NCBI GenBank assembly: GCA_944390825.1
Contig: CALXRG010000005.1
Coordinates: 1-64,000 of the forward strand
Source of the DNA: an uncultured Akkermansia sp.
GTDB taxonomy: Bacteria; Verrucomicrobiota; Verrucomicrobiia; Verrucomicrobiales; Akkermansiaceae
Reading direction: 5' to 3'
DNA: 64,000 bases
Position 1 is the first letter of the stretch. Each line of letters begins with the position of its first letter. Under the pieces are notes generated by a model that was not told where the DNA came from, did no database searches, and was given only the letters and a program-made list of their open reading frames with translations. Positions 17,212-25,145 of this stretch are shown piece by piece. Position numbers and translations under genes: made by a program.

Positions 17212-18249
17212 TTAGCTTCTGGCGTTTTTGGGCAGGAAGTAGCCGCGCTGTTTGTCGCTGATGGGGAGCCCGGCGAGTTGCATGACACCGAGCATTTCTT
17301 CCCAGAGGCGCCGCCGCTCGGTCAGGTCGCTGGTGCGCAGCAGATAGCTGGGATGGTGCGTGACCACCACGGGAATGCCGTTGTAGTCATGCCGCTGGGC
17401 CTGGTACTCAGCCAGCGGCAGGTCGCCGCGCTGGAGGAGCCCCCGAGCGGCAACAACGCCAAGGGCGACGATCACCTTCGGCTGAACCAGGCGGATTTCC
17501 AGCTCGACGATGGAGCGGGAGAAGAGGATTTCCTTGGGAGAGGGGGTGCGGTTGTTGGTGGTTTGTCGCGGCAGGGCAGGCCGGAATTTGACGAGGTGGG
17601 TGATGTAGACCTGCTCGCGGGTGAGTCCCATGGCGGTGAGCATGCCGTCGAGTTTTTTGCCGGCTTCGCCCTGGAAGGGCTGCTTGGCGAGTTCGTCGTA
17701 GTAGCCGGGGGCGTCGCCGAGAAACAGAATGTCGGCGTCGCGTTTGCCGGTGCCCATGACGGCAGTGCTGCGCAGGGTGCCGAGGGTTTGCAGGGGTGTC
17801 CAGACGGGCAGCAGCCGCTCCATGTGCTGCCAGAGTTCGGCAGGGGTGCTGCCGGGGACCCGGAAGTAGGGGATGTCTTCCGGGGTGGTCGTGTCGCTGG
17901 CTCCGGGCGGCGGGTCAGATGCGATGGCGGCGCTGAGAGGGCCGCTGCGGACTGCTTGAACCGCTTGGGTTTCTTGGGCCGCTTGGGTCGCCAGGGTTTC
18001 TTGGGTCGTGCCAGGTGCCGCCTCCGGCTGTCGGCTGTCTCCCGCGGATGGGCCGGCCTGCGTGTGGTCGGCGTGTGGTTCTTGCGCGGGGGCTGGCCGT
18101 AGCGGGCCGGGCTGGAGGCGCCGCCCCTGGCGGGCAGCGAGTATCCAGCTGCGCAGGATGGCACGCGCACCCTCATCTACGGCGATACGGCTGTGCCCAC
18201 GCTGAAGCAGGACACTGAGGTAGCGGTGGATGAGTTCTTGGAGGGTCAC
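17212..18249 (-). CDS. cysteine-free uracil-DNA glycosylase, family 4-like
   Basis: A UDG-superfamily base-excision enzyme expected to remove uracil from DNA. Motif A is GDAPGYYDE (178-186), the PFQGEAGKKLD block follows, and motif C is HHPSYLL (298-304). Family-4 enzymes bind a 4Fe-4S cluster through four cysteines; this 345-residue protein has no cysteine at all (for example KFRP at 221-224 where the family has KCRP). The first 130 residues are extra: a helical start, then a disordered Pro/Ala/Gln stretch with a three-residue TQA/TQE repeat (81-100) from a 9-nt DNA repeat. It is probably co-transcribed with the lipoprotein gene upstream (36 nt gap). Confidence 0.85.
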   Translation of the reverse strand: MTLQELIHRYLSVLLQRGHSRIAVDEGARAILRSWILAARQGRRLQPGPLRPAPAQEPHADHTQAGPSAGDSRQPEAAPGTTQETLATQAAQETQAVQAVRSGPLSAAIASDPPPGASDTTTPEDIPYFRVPGSTPAELWQHMERLLPVWTPLQTLGTLRSTAVMGTGKRDADILFLGDAPGYYDELAKQPFQGEAGKKLDGMLTAMGLTREQVYITHLVKFRPALPRQTTNNRTPSPKEILFSRSIVELEIRLVQPKVIVALGVVAARGLLQRGDLPLAEYQAQRHDYNGIPVVVTHHPSYLLRTSDLTERRRLWEEMLGVMQLAGLPISDKQRGYFLPKNARS

Positions 18250-18285
18250 GGTGGAGCCGGTGCTGAGCGGTGGTTTAGCGGTGGT

Positions 18286-18771
18286 TTAGCGGATGCTGAA
18301 GTTGCCTTTGCCTGTGCTGAGAAGCCGCCCGCTGTTGTCGCGCGTTTCGACGGTGTAGGTGCCGGCGGTGGAGCTGGTGAAGGTCAGGTTGTAGGTGGAG
18401 GTGGTGAGCAGGGTGCTGCCTTGGGTGCTGCGCTTGGTGAGGGTGGCTTGCTTGTCATCGCTGCGGGTGTAGGTGCACTGGCTGGTCGTGTTGCCTGCCT
18501 GCTGCCGGAAGTGATTGCCGGTGAAGGTGAAGGCTTCAGTAGCCGGGGTTTCGGTGCCGCCGGTGGCGATTTGGCTGCCCTGGAGTTGTACGGTGCAGTC
18601 GTCCAGCTGTTCGGGGGCTCCGCTGCTCAGGAGGTTGGAGACGGCGTTGACGGGATTGAGGGAGGGAAAGGCAGCGCTGCCGGTTGCTGCGGCGACGGCT
18701 GCGGCAATGCAGGAGTTGAGGGCGAGGCTGCTCGCTGCGAGGCAGGCGAGGATACAGACGTTGCGAATCAT
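18286..18771 (-). CDS. small predicted lipoprotein
   Basis: I do not recognise the family. The 161-residue protein begins MIRNVCILACLAASSLALNSC, a signal sequence with a plausible lipobox (LNSC) that would anchor it by Cys21. The mature part is Ser/Thr-rich with a beta-sandwich-like pattern (TYNLTFTSSTAGTYTVETRD). ATG 18771 is chosen because a promoter ends 10 nt upstream; a longer frame reaching 18810 would overlap that promoter. Confidence 0.72.
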   Translation of the reverse strand: MIRNVCILACLAASSLALNSCIAAAVAAATGSAAFPSLNPVNAVSNLLSSGAPEQLDDCTVQLQGSQIATGGTETPATEAFTFTGNHFRQQAGNTTSQCTYTRSDDKQATLTKRSTQGSTLLTTSTYNLTFTSSTAGTYTVETRDNSGRLLSTGKGNFSIR

Positions 18772-18781
18772 GGCGGGCGGA

Positions 18782-18810
18782 ATCCTACTCGCAGATGGGC
18801 TGATTGTCAA
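18782..18810 (-). promoter_or_regulatory. promoter of the small lipoprotein gene, near-leaderless
   Basis: On the minus strand TTGACA (18810-18805) and TAGGAT (18787-18782) are 17 bp apart. The -10 box ends 10 nt before the ATG, predicting a leader of 3-4 nt. Confidence 0.75.
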
Positions 18811-18854
18811 GTTTAATGCAGGAGGGAACCGGGTGCTCCGGGCTCAGCAGCCGG

Positions 18855-18943
18855 GGTGTTTCCTGCTTTGCTGCCGGGAGGGCTGTGGGTGCTCTGCCGG
18901 TGCGTTATCCACGGGGGTATCCCCCGCCGGTGTGTTTAGCGTG
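18855..18943 (+). repeat. degenerate 15-nt repeat at the 3' end of the Sel1 gene
   Basis: Units at 18899 (GGTGCGTTATCCACG), 18914 (GGGGTATCCCCCGCC) and 18929 (GGTGTGTTTAGCGTG) are weakly similar to each other. They share GGTGT and CCACGGGG elements with the array at 3469-3513, and a stray GGTGTTTCC lies at 18855. The array crosses the stop codon of the Sel1 gene. Confidence 0.55.
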
Positions 18944-19343
18944 CCCGGGCGAGGCGCAGCAGGGCACTGTAGGCCCGGGAATCGCCCAAGTGGTTGGCTT
19001 TGTGGTACCAGTAGGCGGCCATGATGGGGCTGCGGGGGGCGCCGAGTCCTTGCTCAAAGCAGGTGCCGAGTTTGTAGGCGGCTGCGGCATGGCCGGTTTC
19101 GGCGGCGCGTTCCAGGCAGCTGACGCCGCCTCCGGGGTCGCGCAGGCAGCCGATGCCTTTCAGGTAGCATTTGCCGAGTTGGTAGAGGGCGTCGGGCAGG
19201 CCGGCTCGCGCGGCTGTGTCGAGGAGGGCGACGGCGCGTTCGTAATCACGCGGGAGGCCGCGGCCGCGCTGGAGTTTCCGGGCCAGTTGCACGCAGGCTT
19301 GGGGGTCTCCCGCTGCGGCGCGGATTTCGAGGTCGGTGCTCAT
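18936..19343 (-). CDS. Sel1-like repeat protein
   Basis: The 135-residue protein is built almost wholly of Sel1-type helical repeats: DPQACVQLARKLQRGRGLPRDYERAVALL, DALYQLGKCYLKGIGCL and AAAYKLGTCFEQGLGAP. These form a superhelical protein-binding scaffold. There is no signal peptide, so it is probably cytoplasmic. It lies 23 nt downstream of the ABC-2 permease gene on the same strand, suggesting one transcript. Partner and role are unknown. Confidence 0.82.
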   Translation of the reverse strand: MSTDLEIRAAAGDPQACVQLARKLQRGRGLPRDYERAVALLDTAARAGLPDALYQLGKCYLKGIGCLRDPGGGVSCLERAAETGHAAAAYKLGTCFEQGLGAPRSPIMAAYWYHKANHLGDSRAYSALLRLARAR

Positions 19344-19366
19344 CAGGGGGAAGGGCCGGTGGCTGG

Positions 19367-20281
19367 TCAGAATTCTTTGCGGCTGAAGACCCAGGTGGCG
19401 ATGAGAAGGTGCAGCAGTACATAGCCCCCGGCGATGAGGGCCAGTCCGCCGATCATGCTCCAGCCGGGTTGCACGCCTGCGGTGGCACCGTCGGTGATGC
19501 TGAAAAGTCCGAAGTCCGGCAGGAGGACGGCAACAATCAGCGAGAGGTGCCGGAGGGTGTCGCTGATCCCCTCGCCGGCTGCCAGCATGAGGATGAACTG
19601 ATCCTGAAACATGCCGATGAAGTAGGCGCCGATGCCAAAGATGATGCTGACAATGGTGCCGCTGGTAAAGCAGGAGAACAGAAGGGTGAGACTGCTCAGC
19701 ACGGTAAAGCCCAGGGCCATGGCGAGGATGCTTTGCTGGGTGGCCAGGGTATTGCCGGCGCTGTGAACCTGGTCGAGGTAGGTGGCGATTTCAGCAGGGG
19801 TGAGCCCGCGCTCCGTGAGGACGGCGGTGAGCTGCTCGCAGATGCTGGTTTCGCGCAGCAGAAGCAGCAGACTCATGAGGCCGTCCATGAGCGCCAGCAT
19901 GAGGGCCAGAAGGGCCAGCACGCCGAGCAGTTTGCCGGCGAGGTAGTCGAACTTCGGGACGGGTTTGCAGAGGATGGTGTAGAGAATGCGATCCTCGCTG
20001 TCGCGCGGTATGAGCAGCGCCGTGGCCGCAATGCAGAACATGAGCCCGAAGAGCTGCATGCAGCCCGTGCAGATGTCTTTGAGCAGCTGGAGCTGCTGAA
20101 TGCCTTGAAACTCGATGCTGATGTTTTGCTGGTAGGGGATGAATTGCAGCCCGAGCACCAGCAGAATGAACAGTCCCGGTACCAGAAAGAGGCGCATGCG
20201 TACCAGCTGAATCAAGGTAACACCCGCAACGGCGGTGATCCGTGCGGGTGCGTGCAGAAGGCTGGTGAGAGGGCCTGGCAT
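19367..20281 (-). CDS. ABC-2 type transporter permease
   Basis: The 304-residue membrane protein has about six hydrophobic segments, with a first segment around 28-48, the ABC-2 coupling region (LLIPRDSEDRILYTILCKPV) and a C-terminal ATWVFSRKEF typical of NosY/GldF-like permeases. The substrate is unknown. No ATPase gene is adjacent, so the nucleotide-binding subunit must be encoded elsewhere. It lies 28 nt downstream of the RelE-like gene. Confidence 0.78.
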   Translation of the reverse strand: MPGPLTSLLHAPARITAVAGVTLIQLVRMRLFLVPGLFILLVLGLQFIPYQQNISIEFQGIQQLQLLKDICTGCMQLFGLMFCIAATALLIPRDSEDRILYTILCKPVPKFDYLAGKLLGVLALLALMLALMDGLMSLLLLLRETSICEQLTAVLTERGLTPAEIATYLDQVHSAGNTLATQQSILAMALGFTVLSSLTLLFSCFTSGTIVSIIFGIGAYFIGMFQDQFILMLAAGEGISDTLRHLSLIVAVLLPDFGLFSITDGATAGVQPGWSMIGGLALIAGGYVLLHLLIATWVFSRKEF

Positions 20282-20309
20282 GCCGGGCGTGCTCAGTGGG
20301 CTCGCCGCC

Positions 20310-20675
20310 TTATTTGCGGGCGGCTTTTTCGCCTTCTTCGATGAGTTTCCAGAAGGAGCGCGAGTTGCCCAGTTTCTGGTCTTCCGAGCCGCCTATGCTG
20401 GAGCGGAACAGGAAGTCTTTCAGTGAGTTGGCATGCAGGACGCGCTGGACGATGACGGTGCCGTCCTCGACGGTGAAGTAGATGCGGTAGTCCTTGGAAC
20501 GGAAGCGGTAGATTTTGTGGCCGTCGCGCTCGACGACGCCGAAGCGGGAATCGGTGGAGGCGTCGTGCAGGCAGGCATCATCGACCTTGAAGGAGGAGAT
20601 GAGATCCAGCTGCTCAAGCGTGGGGATGGCAGAGACTTCTGCCGCGCTGATTTCATTGAAGACGATCTGGTGCAC
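20310..20675 (-). CDS. RelE/ParE-fold small protein (orphan)
   Basis: The 121-residue protein contains HKIYRFRSKDYRIYFTVEDG and TVIVQRVLHANSLKDF, a pattern like the core of RelE/ParE/YoeB-type toxins (a basic beta strand, then a strand ending in H-x-N/K). There is no antitoxin-like gene on either side, the N-terminus is longer than in toxins, and it heads a three-gene unit with a permease and a Sel1 protein. It may therefore be domesticated rather than a toxin. The start codon is GTG at 20675, only 6 nt after the -10 box. Confidence 0.6.
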   Translation of the reverse strand: MHQIVFNEISAAEVSAIPTLEQLDLISSFKVDDACLHDASTDSRFGVVERDGHKIYRFRSKDYRIYFTVEDGTVIVQRVLHANSLKDFLFRSSIGGSEDQKLGNSRSFWKLIEEGEKAARK

Positions 20676-20681
20676 GGGCTC

Positions 20682-20710
20682 AGTTTATGCAAGCCGCGGC
20701 TGCTTGGCAA
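20682..20710 (-). promoter_or_regulatory. promoter of the RelE-like/permease/Sel1 unit, leaderless
   Basis: On the minus strand TTGCCA (20710-20705) and TAAACT (20687-20682) are 17 bp apart. The GTG start lies 6 nt downstream of the -10 box, placing the predicted first transcribed base at the start codon. Confidence 0.8.
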
Positions 20711-20775
20711 GCCAAAATCGCGCCAGCGGGTGTTTTTGTAGAGTTCGCTCGAGGTGGGGGCGGGGGAAAAGTGCG

Positions 20776-21540
20776 TCAGTAATTGACGGGGCTGCCCGGG
20801 TGTTGTTTCTTGCCCTGCTCGATGTTGTTCATCATGTAGCGGTACTGGTCGGATTCGCGGCCGCCGGGGTTGGTGATGAGGTCGTATTTGTTGCCGCTGG
20901 TGCGGACGGAGTACCAGTGCTCAATGGGGTGCTGGTGGCCCTCGGTGTAGTAGTTGCACAGGAGCGAGACGATGGCAGGGCGGTCTTCCCAGCGCTTGAG
21001 GTTGAGTTCCCAGGCGGCGTCGACACTCAGGCGTCCGTTCCACTTCCAGGCGTCGAGAACCCAGGCTTTGGGCCAGGGCTCGCTGATGGGGGCGATGTAG
21101 ACGCAGTTGTGCTCGGAGGCGTCTCCGCAGTCGCGGACGCAGCAGCCGATGCGGAAGAAGTTCAGCGGACGGCGGCGCAGCTCGCGGTACATGTCGTGCT
21201 GGTAGTGCCAGCAGAGACCGCGTTCCTGGAAGTGCATGTTGACGAGGGAGTTGCCGGCCCAGCCGGGGAAGTGTGAGTCGTTGATGCGCGAGATGCCGGC
21301 GGCTGCCTTGTAGGCGGTGTCGGAGAGCCATTGAGCTTCGGCTTGGGCCTCGGGAAGCTGGCGCTGGTTTTCGGGAAGGAGTTCCAGGAGGTTTTCGTAG
21401 AGGGTGACGCGCCGCTCGGTGACCAGTTCGGTGTAGGGGTAGCCGATCTGCGGGGGAGCGCAGGTGCTGAGGGTGGCGGCGGTGCTCAGGGTGAGCAGGC
21501 CGGTCAGAAGGTGTAAGGTGGTGGTGTGCGTGGGGGGCAT
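20776..21540 (-). CDS. predicted lipoprotein with possible transglutaminase-like triad
   Basis: I do not recognise the family. The 254-residue protein starts MPPTHTTTLHLLTGLLTLST and has a candidate lipobox LSTC. The mature part contains GLCWHYQHDMYREL, then EHNCVYIAP, then WVLDAWKW. This Cys...His...Asp order and spacing resembles transglutaminase-like/papain-like cysteine proteins, which is inference only. ATG 21540 is chosen because the in-frame ATG 21558 overlaps the -10 box. Downstream RYMMNNIEQGKKQ is polar and unstructured. The gene appears monocistronic. Confidence 0.7.
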   Translation of the reverse strand: MPPTHTTTLHLLTGLLTLSTAATLSTCAPPQIGYPYTELVTERRVTLYENLLELLPENQRQLPEAQAEAQWLSDTAYKAAAGISRINDSHFPGWAGNSLVNMHFQERGLCWHYQHDMYRELRRRPLNFFRIGCCVRDCGDASEHNCVYIAPISEPWPKAWVLDAWKWNGRLSVDAAWELNLKRWEDRPAIVSLLCNYYTEGHQHPIEHWYSVRTSGNKYDLITNPGGRESDQYRYMMNNIEQGKKQHPGSPVNY

Positions 21541-21556
21541 GGTGACGCGAGCGGGC

Positions 21557-21585
21557 ATACTACCCCATCTGCCGGTCGATGTCAA
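21557..21585 (-). promoter_or_regulatory. promoter of the 21540 lipoprotein gene
   Basis: On the minus strand TTGACA (21585-21580) and TAGTAT (21562-21557) are 17 bp apart. The -10 box ends 16 nt before ATG 21540 and overlaps the upstream ATG at 21558. Confidence 0.8.
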
Positions 21586-21743
21586 GTGTATAGGTTTTGG
21601 GGGCAGGCAGCAGGGGCGGAGCAGGGACTGCCGGCAGCAACCCGCAGGCGCTGCCTGCTGCCGGGTGATGCAAAATGGCGCAGGCAAAAACCTGCGCCGT
21701 TGTAGCAAGCCACATAGCGTGAGAGATAGAGGAAAAAGTGTCG

Positions 21744-22832
21744 TCAGGAGTGCATGGGCATGAGAACGTAGAGGAACTCGTCGGCTACGCGCATGACACA
21801 GGGGCTGGAGGAGTCGATGAGATCCATCGCGACTTCTCCTTCTCCGACGGCCTTGAGCGGCGCGAGGATGAAGTCGGCGTTGAAGGAGATGGTCAGCTCC
21901 CGGCCGTTGTAGTCGATGGGCATTTCTTCATTGGCTTCACCGAGGTCGGCGGCGCTGGAGAGGACTTCCATGGTGCCGGGCGCGAGGCGGAAGCGTACGG
22001 TGTTGACCTTTTCGGAGGCGAGGAGGGAGACGCGGCGTACGGTTTCGTTGAGGTCCTGGGCTGGCAGGACGATGCGCTCGTTGTAGCGGCTGGGGATGAC
22101 TTGCCGGTAGTTCGGGTAGTTGCCGTCGATGAGTTTGGTGATGAGCAGTGTGTCACCGAAGTCGAAGCTGGCTTGGTTTGAGGTGACCCGGACAATGACT
22201 TCTCCGGCTTCGCCCAGCAGGCGGTGTATCTCAGCAACGGCGCGGCTGGGGATGTCGATGCAGACGTTTTGCGATTCGGGGAACTCCAGCTCGTTCTCAA
22301 AGAGGGCCAGGCGGCGCCCGTCGGTCGCGACGAGCGTGAGTTTGCCGTCCTGAAAACAGGTGTAGATACCGTTGAGGACGTAGCGGGTGCCGTCATTGGA
22401 GATGGCAAACTCGGTGTAGCGCAGGCCGCGGTTGAGCATGGCCTGCGGAACTTTGAACTCGCGGACTTCCTTGAAAACCGGCATGCCGGGGAATTCGTCC
22501 GCCGCCAATCCATGGAGTTTGAAGACGGCCCGGTTGCAGGTGATGGTGGCGACGGTGCCGTTGGTTTGGATGGTGACCTCGCCGTCGCGCATTTCGCGGA
22601 TGATGCTTTGCAGTTTCTTGGCCGGCAGGGTGATGGCGCCTTCTGCTTCTACGCCGCAGGGGACTTTGGCCTGAATGGTGAGCTCCATGTTGGTGGTGGT
22701 CAGGCTCAGTTCGCCGCTGCTGGCCCGCAGTTGGACGTTGGAAAGGATGGGCATGCTTGGGCGCGTCGAGACGACGCCTACGACTTTGTTCAAACCATCC
22801 AGGAGTACTTGTTTCGCCAGTGCAATTTTCAT
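21744..22832 (-). CDS. dnaN: DNA polymerase III beta subunit (sliding clamp)
   Basis: The 362-residue clamp encircles DNA and tethers polymerase III and repair enzymes. Its start MKIALAKQVLLDGLNKVVGVVSTRPSMPIL... matches the family, as do LPAKKLQSIIREM, FPGMP and the C-terminal AVGEGEVAMDLIDSSSPCVMR. The frame is open to 23279, but ATG 22832, preceded by GAGGATTGAC, is the family start. dnaA and oriC-like boxes are not in view. Confidence 0.97.
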   Translation of the reverse strand: MKIALAKQVLLDGLNKVVGVVSTRPSMPILSNVQLRASSGELSLTTTNMELTIQAKVPCGVEAEGAITLPAKKLQSIIREMRDGEVTIQTNGTVATITCNRAVFKLHGLAADEFPGMPVFKEVREFKVPQAMLNRGLRYTEFAISNDGTRYVLNGIYTCFQDGKLTLVATDGRRLALFENELEFPESQNVCIDIPSRAVAEIHRLLGEAGEVIVRVTSNQASFDFGDTLLITKLIDGNYPNYRQVIPSRYNERIVLPAQDLNETVRRVSLLASEKVNTVRFRLAPGTMEVLSSAADLGEANEEMPIDYNGRELTISFNADFILAPLKAVGEGEVAMDLIDSSSPCVMRVADEFLYVLMPMHS

Positions 22833-22854
22833 GTCAATCCTCGTGTTTGATCGC

Positions 22855-22883
22855 ATCGTAGCATTTTTTGTCGATGATGGCAA
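22855..22883 (-). promoter_or_regulatory. dnaN promoter
   Basis: On the minus strand TTGCCA (22883-22878) and TACGAT (22860-22855) are 17 bp apart. The leader is about 15 nt and includes a Shine-Dalgarno-like GAGG. Further upstream AGCTTC (22915-22920) and GAAGCT (22923-22928) form a short palindrome. Confidence 0.72.
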
Positions 22884-23085
22884 GTATAAAACACGGTTTT
22901 TACTATATTTGCCTAGCTTCAAGAAGCTTTGATACAATATGTTGTGCGTTCGTCCAACGGGGCCCCGCGGGTGGTGGTGACGGGGCAGTGGGGTGGCTGT
23001 CGGGCGGGCAAAAAAGAGGGGCGAAACAAGGGGTGGCGCGGGGCGGATGCGCAAGCAGCGCCCGGTCAGGTGCCCCGGCAGAAGA

Positions 23086-23116
23086 AGGCGCCCGCGGCTT
23101 TTGGGCGCGGGCGCCT
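23086..23116 (-). terminator. terminator-like hairpin after the GH20 gene
   Basis: Arms AGGCGCCCGCG (23086-23096) and CGCGGGCGCCT (23106-23116) form a perfect 11-bp stem with a 9-nt loop. No U tract follows on the minus strand. The 22833-23291 gap otherwise holds only the dnaN promoter and GC-rich non-coding sequence, including a direct TGGCTGCCCGG repeat near 23229 and 23249. Confidence 0.5.
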
Positions 23117-23291
23117 GGCGATGGGGCGGAAGCCGGGGTAGCCGGCGTCTGAAAAATCGGTTTAGGTGATTCTTTCTGTGCCTGGCGGGAAGCCCCGGGC
23201 GAGCGGGGCCTGCCTTGGAGGTGGTTGTGGCTGCCCGGAAGGCGCTTATGGCTGCCCGGGGAAACAAGCCCTGAGACACGGAAAGGACGCG

Positions 23292-24956
23292 TCAGGAGCC
23301 TGGAGGGGTGTCGCGGGTCATGGCCTCGCGGTCGCGGCGGGGTGTGCCGTCGTCTTCCCGGAAGTTGATGTGCTCGCTGTCGAGGTAGTCATACTGGCCG
23401 TGGAGTCGCTGCTTAAAGTCTTCCGCGTTCCGCTGGGCTTTGGGGAGCCAAGCGACTTCGGCAAGGGCGCAGAGCCGCGGTACGAGCATGTATTGGAATT
23501 TGCTGTAGGTGGGGAGGTATTCGCTCCAGAGGTTGCCCTGGACGCCTAGGATGCGGGCTTGCTGCTCCGGAGTGAGGTCTGCCAGGCTGGGGTCGAAATC
23601 ATAAACGAAGCGCCAATCGCAGTCCCAGTGTTCGGTGATGGGTTTGTAGCCGGGGTCTTTCGGGTACTTTCCCTGGCCGTAGTCAAAGTAGAACCAGGGC
23701 AGGGGGGTAAGGATCACGGAATGGCCGGCTTTCAGGGCAGAGTATGCGGGCTGAATCCCCCGCCAGACCATGACGATGGCGCTGGGGTCGATGCCGCCGT
23801 CTTCCTGGATTTCATCCCAGCCGATGAGGCGGCGCTGGTGCTTGGCCAGTTCCCCGAGGCAGAAGTGGGTGAAGTAGTGCTGGATGCCTGCTTCGGTGGT
23901 GAGGTTGTGCTGCTTCATGAAGGCTTGGGCCTGGGGGCTTTGCTGCCACTGGGTGCGCGGGGCTTCGTCGCCGCCGATGTGGATGTAGGGGGCGTCCGGG
24001 AAGAGGTCGCAGATTTCGGTGATCAGATTGCTGAGGAACCGGAAGGTCTCGGGCTTCGGGGCGAGAACGTAGTCGTGCACGCCAAAGGTACAGGCGACTT
24101 GCGGGTTGTAGCCGGGGATGTCGCTGTTGCCGAGTTCGGGGTAGGCTGCAAGCAGGGCACAGCTGTGGCCGGGTACTTCAATCTCCGGGATGATGGTGAT
24201 GCCCCGTTCCCGGGCATAGGCGGTGATGTCGAGAATGTCCTCGCGGGTGTAGAAGCCGGACTCCGGTTTGTCGGTGTTGATGTGATCGCGCGTGACGGTG
24301 TCCCAGGTGCCCGGGCGGTGTGAGCCGATTTCGGTGAGTTTTGGGTATTGCTTGATTTCGACGCGCCAGCCCTGGTCATCGGTGAGGTGCCAGTGCAGGT
24401 GGTTGAGTTTGTAGCGGGCCATGAGGCGGATGATTTGCTTCATCTCGTCTTTGGTTCGGAAGTGGCGGCAGACGTCCACCATGAGGCCGCGGTATGCCAT
24501 GAGTGGCTGGTCTTCGATGTCCATGGCGGGCAGGGCCGCTTTGCCGTCACGCGCCTTCGTGGCGGCTTGGGCGAGAGTCTGGGCGGCAAGATGCAGGGCC
24601 TTGGGGTCGTTGACGGTGATGCTGATGCCCTCCGGTGCTACAGAGAGTGCGTACCACTCGGGGTCGATGCCACGGGCCTGCCGCAGGGTGAGGTCGCTTT
24701 GGGGGGCTCCCGTCCGGATGGTGATGCCTGCGGCTTGCAGGGCTCGCACGGCTGCGCTGCCGAGGGGGCTGCTGCTCGTCTGGGCGTCTACGTTGATGCC
24801 GTTTTCCAGGGAAAAGCCCGGAGCACCGGTTGTGACGTTGGCCCGGACGGGGTGCGGAATGAGGGCTGGAACTTGGTCTACGGGCGCGGAGGGGGCTGCC
24901 AGGGTGCAGGTGGCTCCCAGCAGGGACAGCATCGGTAGGATGGCTCGTGCGTTCAT
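23292..24956 (-). CDS. secreted beta-N-acetylhexosaminidase, GH20
   Basis: It removes terminal beta-linked GlcNAc/GalNAc from glycans such as mucin O-glycans. A signal peptide occupies residues 1-20 (...TCTLAAPSAP). The GH20b-like N-terminal domain runs to about 150, and the catalytic barrel begins YRGLMVDVCRHF. HLHWHLTDDQGWR and HIGGDEAPR carry the catalytic Asp330-Glu331 pair for substrate-assisted hydrolysis. NLWSEYLPTYSKFQYMLVPR is the conserved C-terminal Trp region. The length of 554 residues is complete. It lies between GH84 and dnaN, with its own near-leaderless promoter. Confidence 0.95.
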   Translation of the reverse strand: MNARAILPMLSLLGATCTLAAPSAPVDQVPALIPHPVRANVTTGAPGFSLENGINVDAQTSSSPLGSAAVRALQAAGITIRTGAPQSDLTLRQARGIDPEWYALSVAPEGISITVNDPKALHLAAQTLAQAATKARDGKAALPAMDIEDQPLMAYRGLMVDVCRHFRTKDEMKQIIRLMARYKLNHLHWHLTDDQGWRVEIKQYPKLTEIGSHRPGTWDTVTRDHINTDKPESGFYTREDILDITAYARERGITIIPEIEVPGHSCALLAAYPELGNSDIPGYNPQVACTFGVHDYVLAPKPETFRFLSNLITEICDLFPDAPYIHIGGDEAPRTQWQQSPQAQAFMKQHNLTTEAGIQHYFTHFCLGELAKHQRRLIGWDEIQEDGGIDPSAIVMVWRGIQPAYSALKAGHSVILTPLPWFYFDYGQGKYPKDPGYKPITEHWDCDWRFVYDFDPSLADLTPEQQARILGVQGNLWSEYLPTYSKFQYMLVPRLCALAEVAWLPKAQRNAEDFKQRLHGQYDYLDSEHINFREDDGTPRRDREAMTRDTPPGS

Positions 24957-24964
24957 ACCCTGCC

Positions 24965-24995
24965 ACTATAGCAGGTTTAAGCGGCCTGTTGTCAA
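24965..24995 (-). promoter_or_regulatory. GH20 promoter, near-leaderless
   Basis: On the minus strand TTGACA (24995-24990) and an extended TGC-TATAGT -10 box (24970-24965) are 19 bp apart. The -10 box ends 8 nt before the ATG, so the leader would be 1-2 nt. Confidence 0.7.
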
Positions 24996-25145
24996 TCCTA
25001 AACTGCTGCGCTGTCGCAGATTGTGCGCTGCTTCTGTGTGGGGAGTTCTCATGCGGGGGGCTGAGCTCGCCTGCGGGCGGGTGCGGGCCGGGTGCGCGTC
25101 AAACGGAGAGCCTGCGGAGATGAAGTGGAGATGGTGCTGCCGGGA

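Noticed and set aside
18905-18912. TTATCCAC, a DnaA-box-like sequence not far from dnaN
   Set aside because: It is a single 8-of-9 match inside a tandem repeat, 3 kb from dnaN, with no cluster of boxes, AT-rich unwinding element or dnaA gene, so there is no evidence of oriC.
20310-20675. Complete toxin-antitoxin pair
   Set aside because: Neither neighbour looks like an antitoxin: upstream is a divergent-free gap with a leaderless promoter and downstream is an ABC-2 permease.
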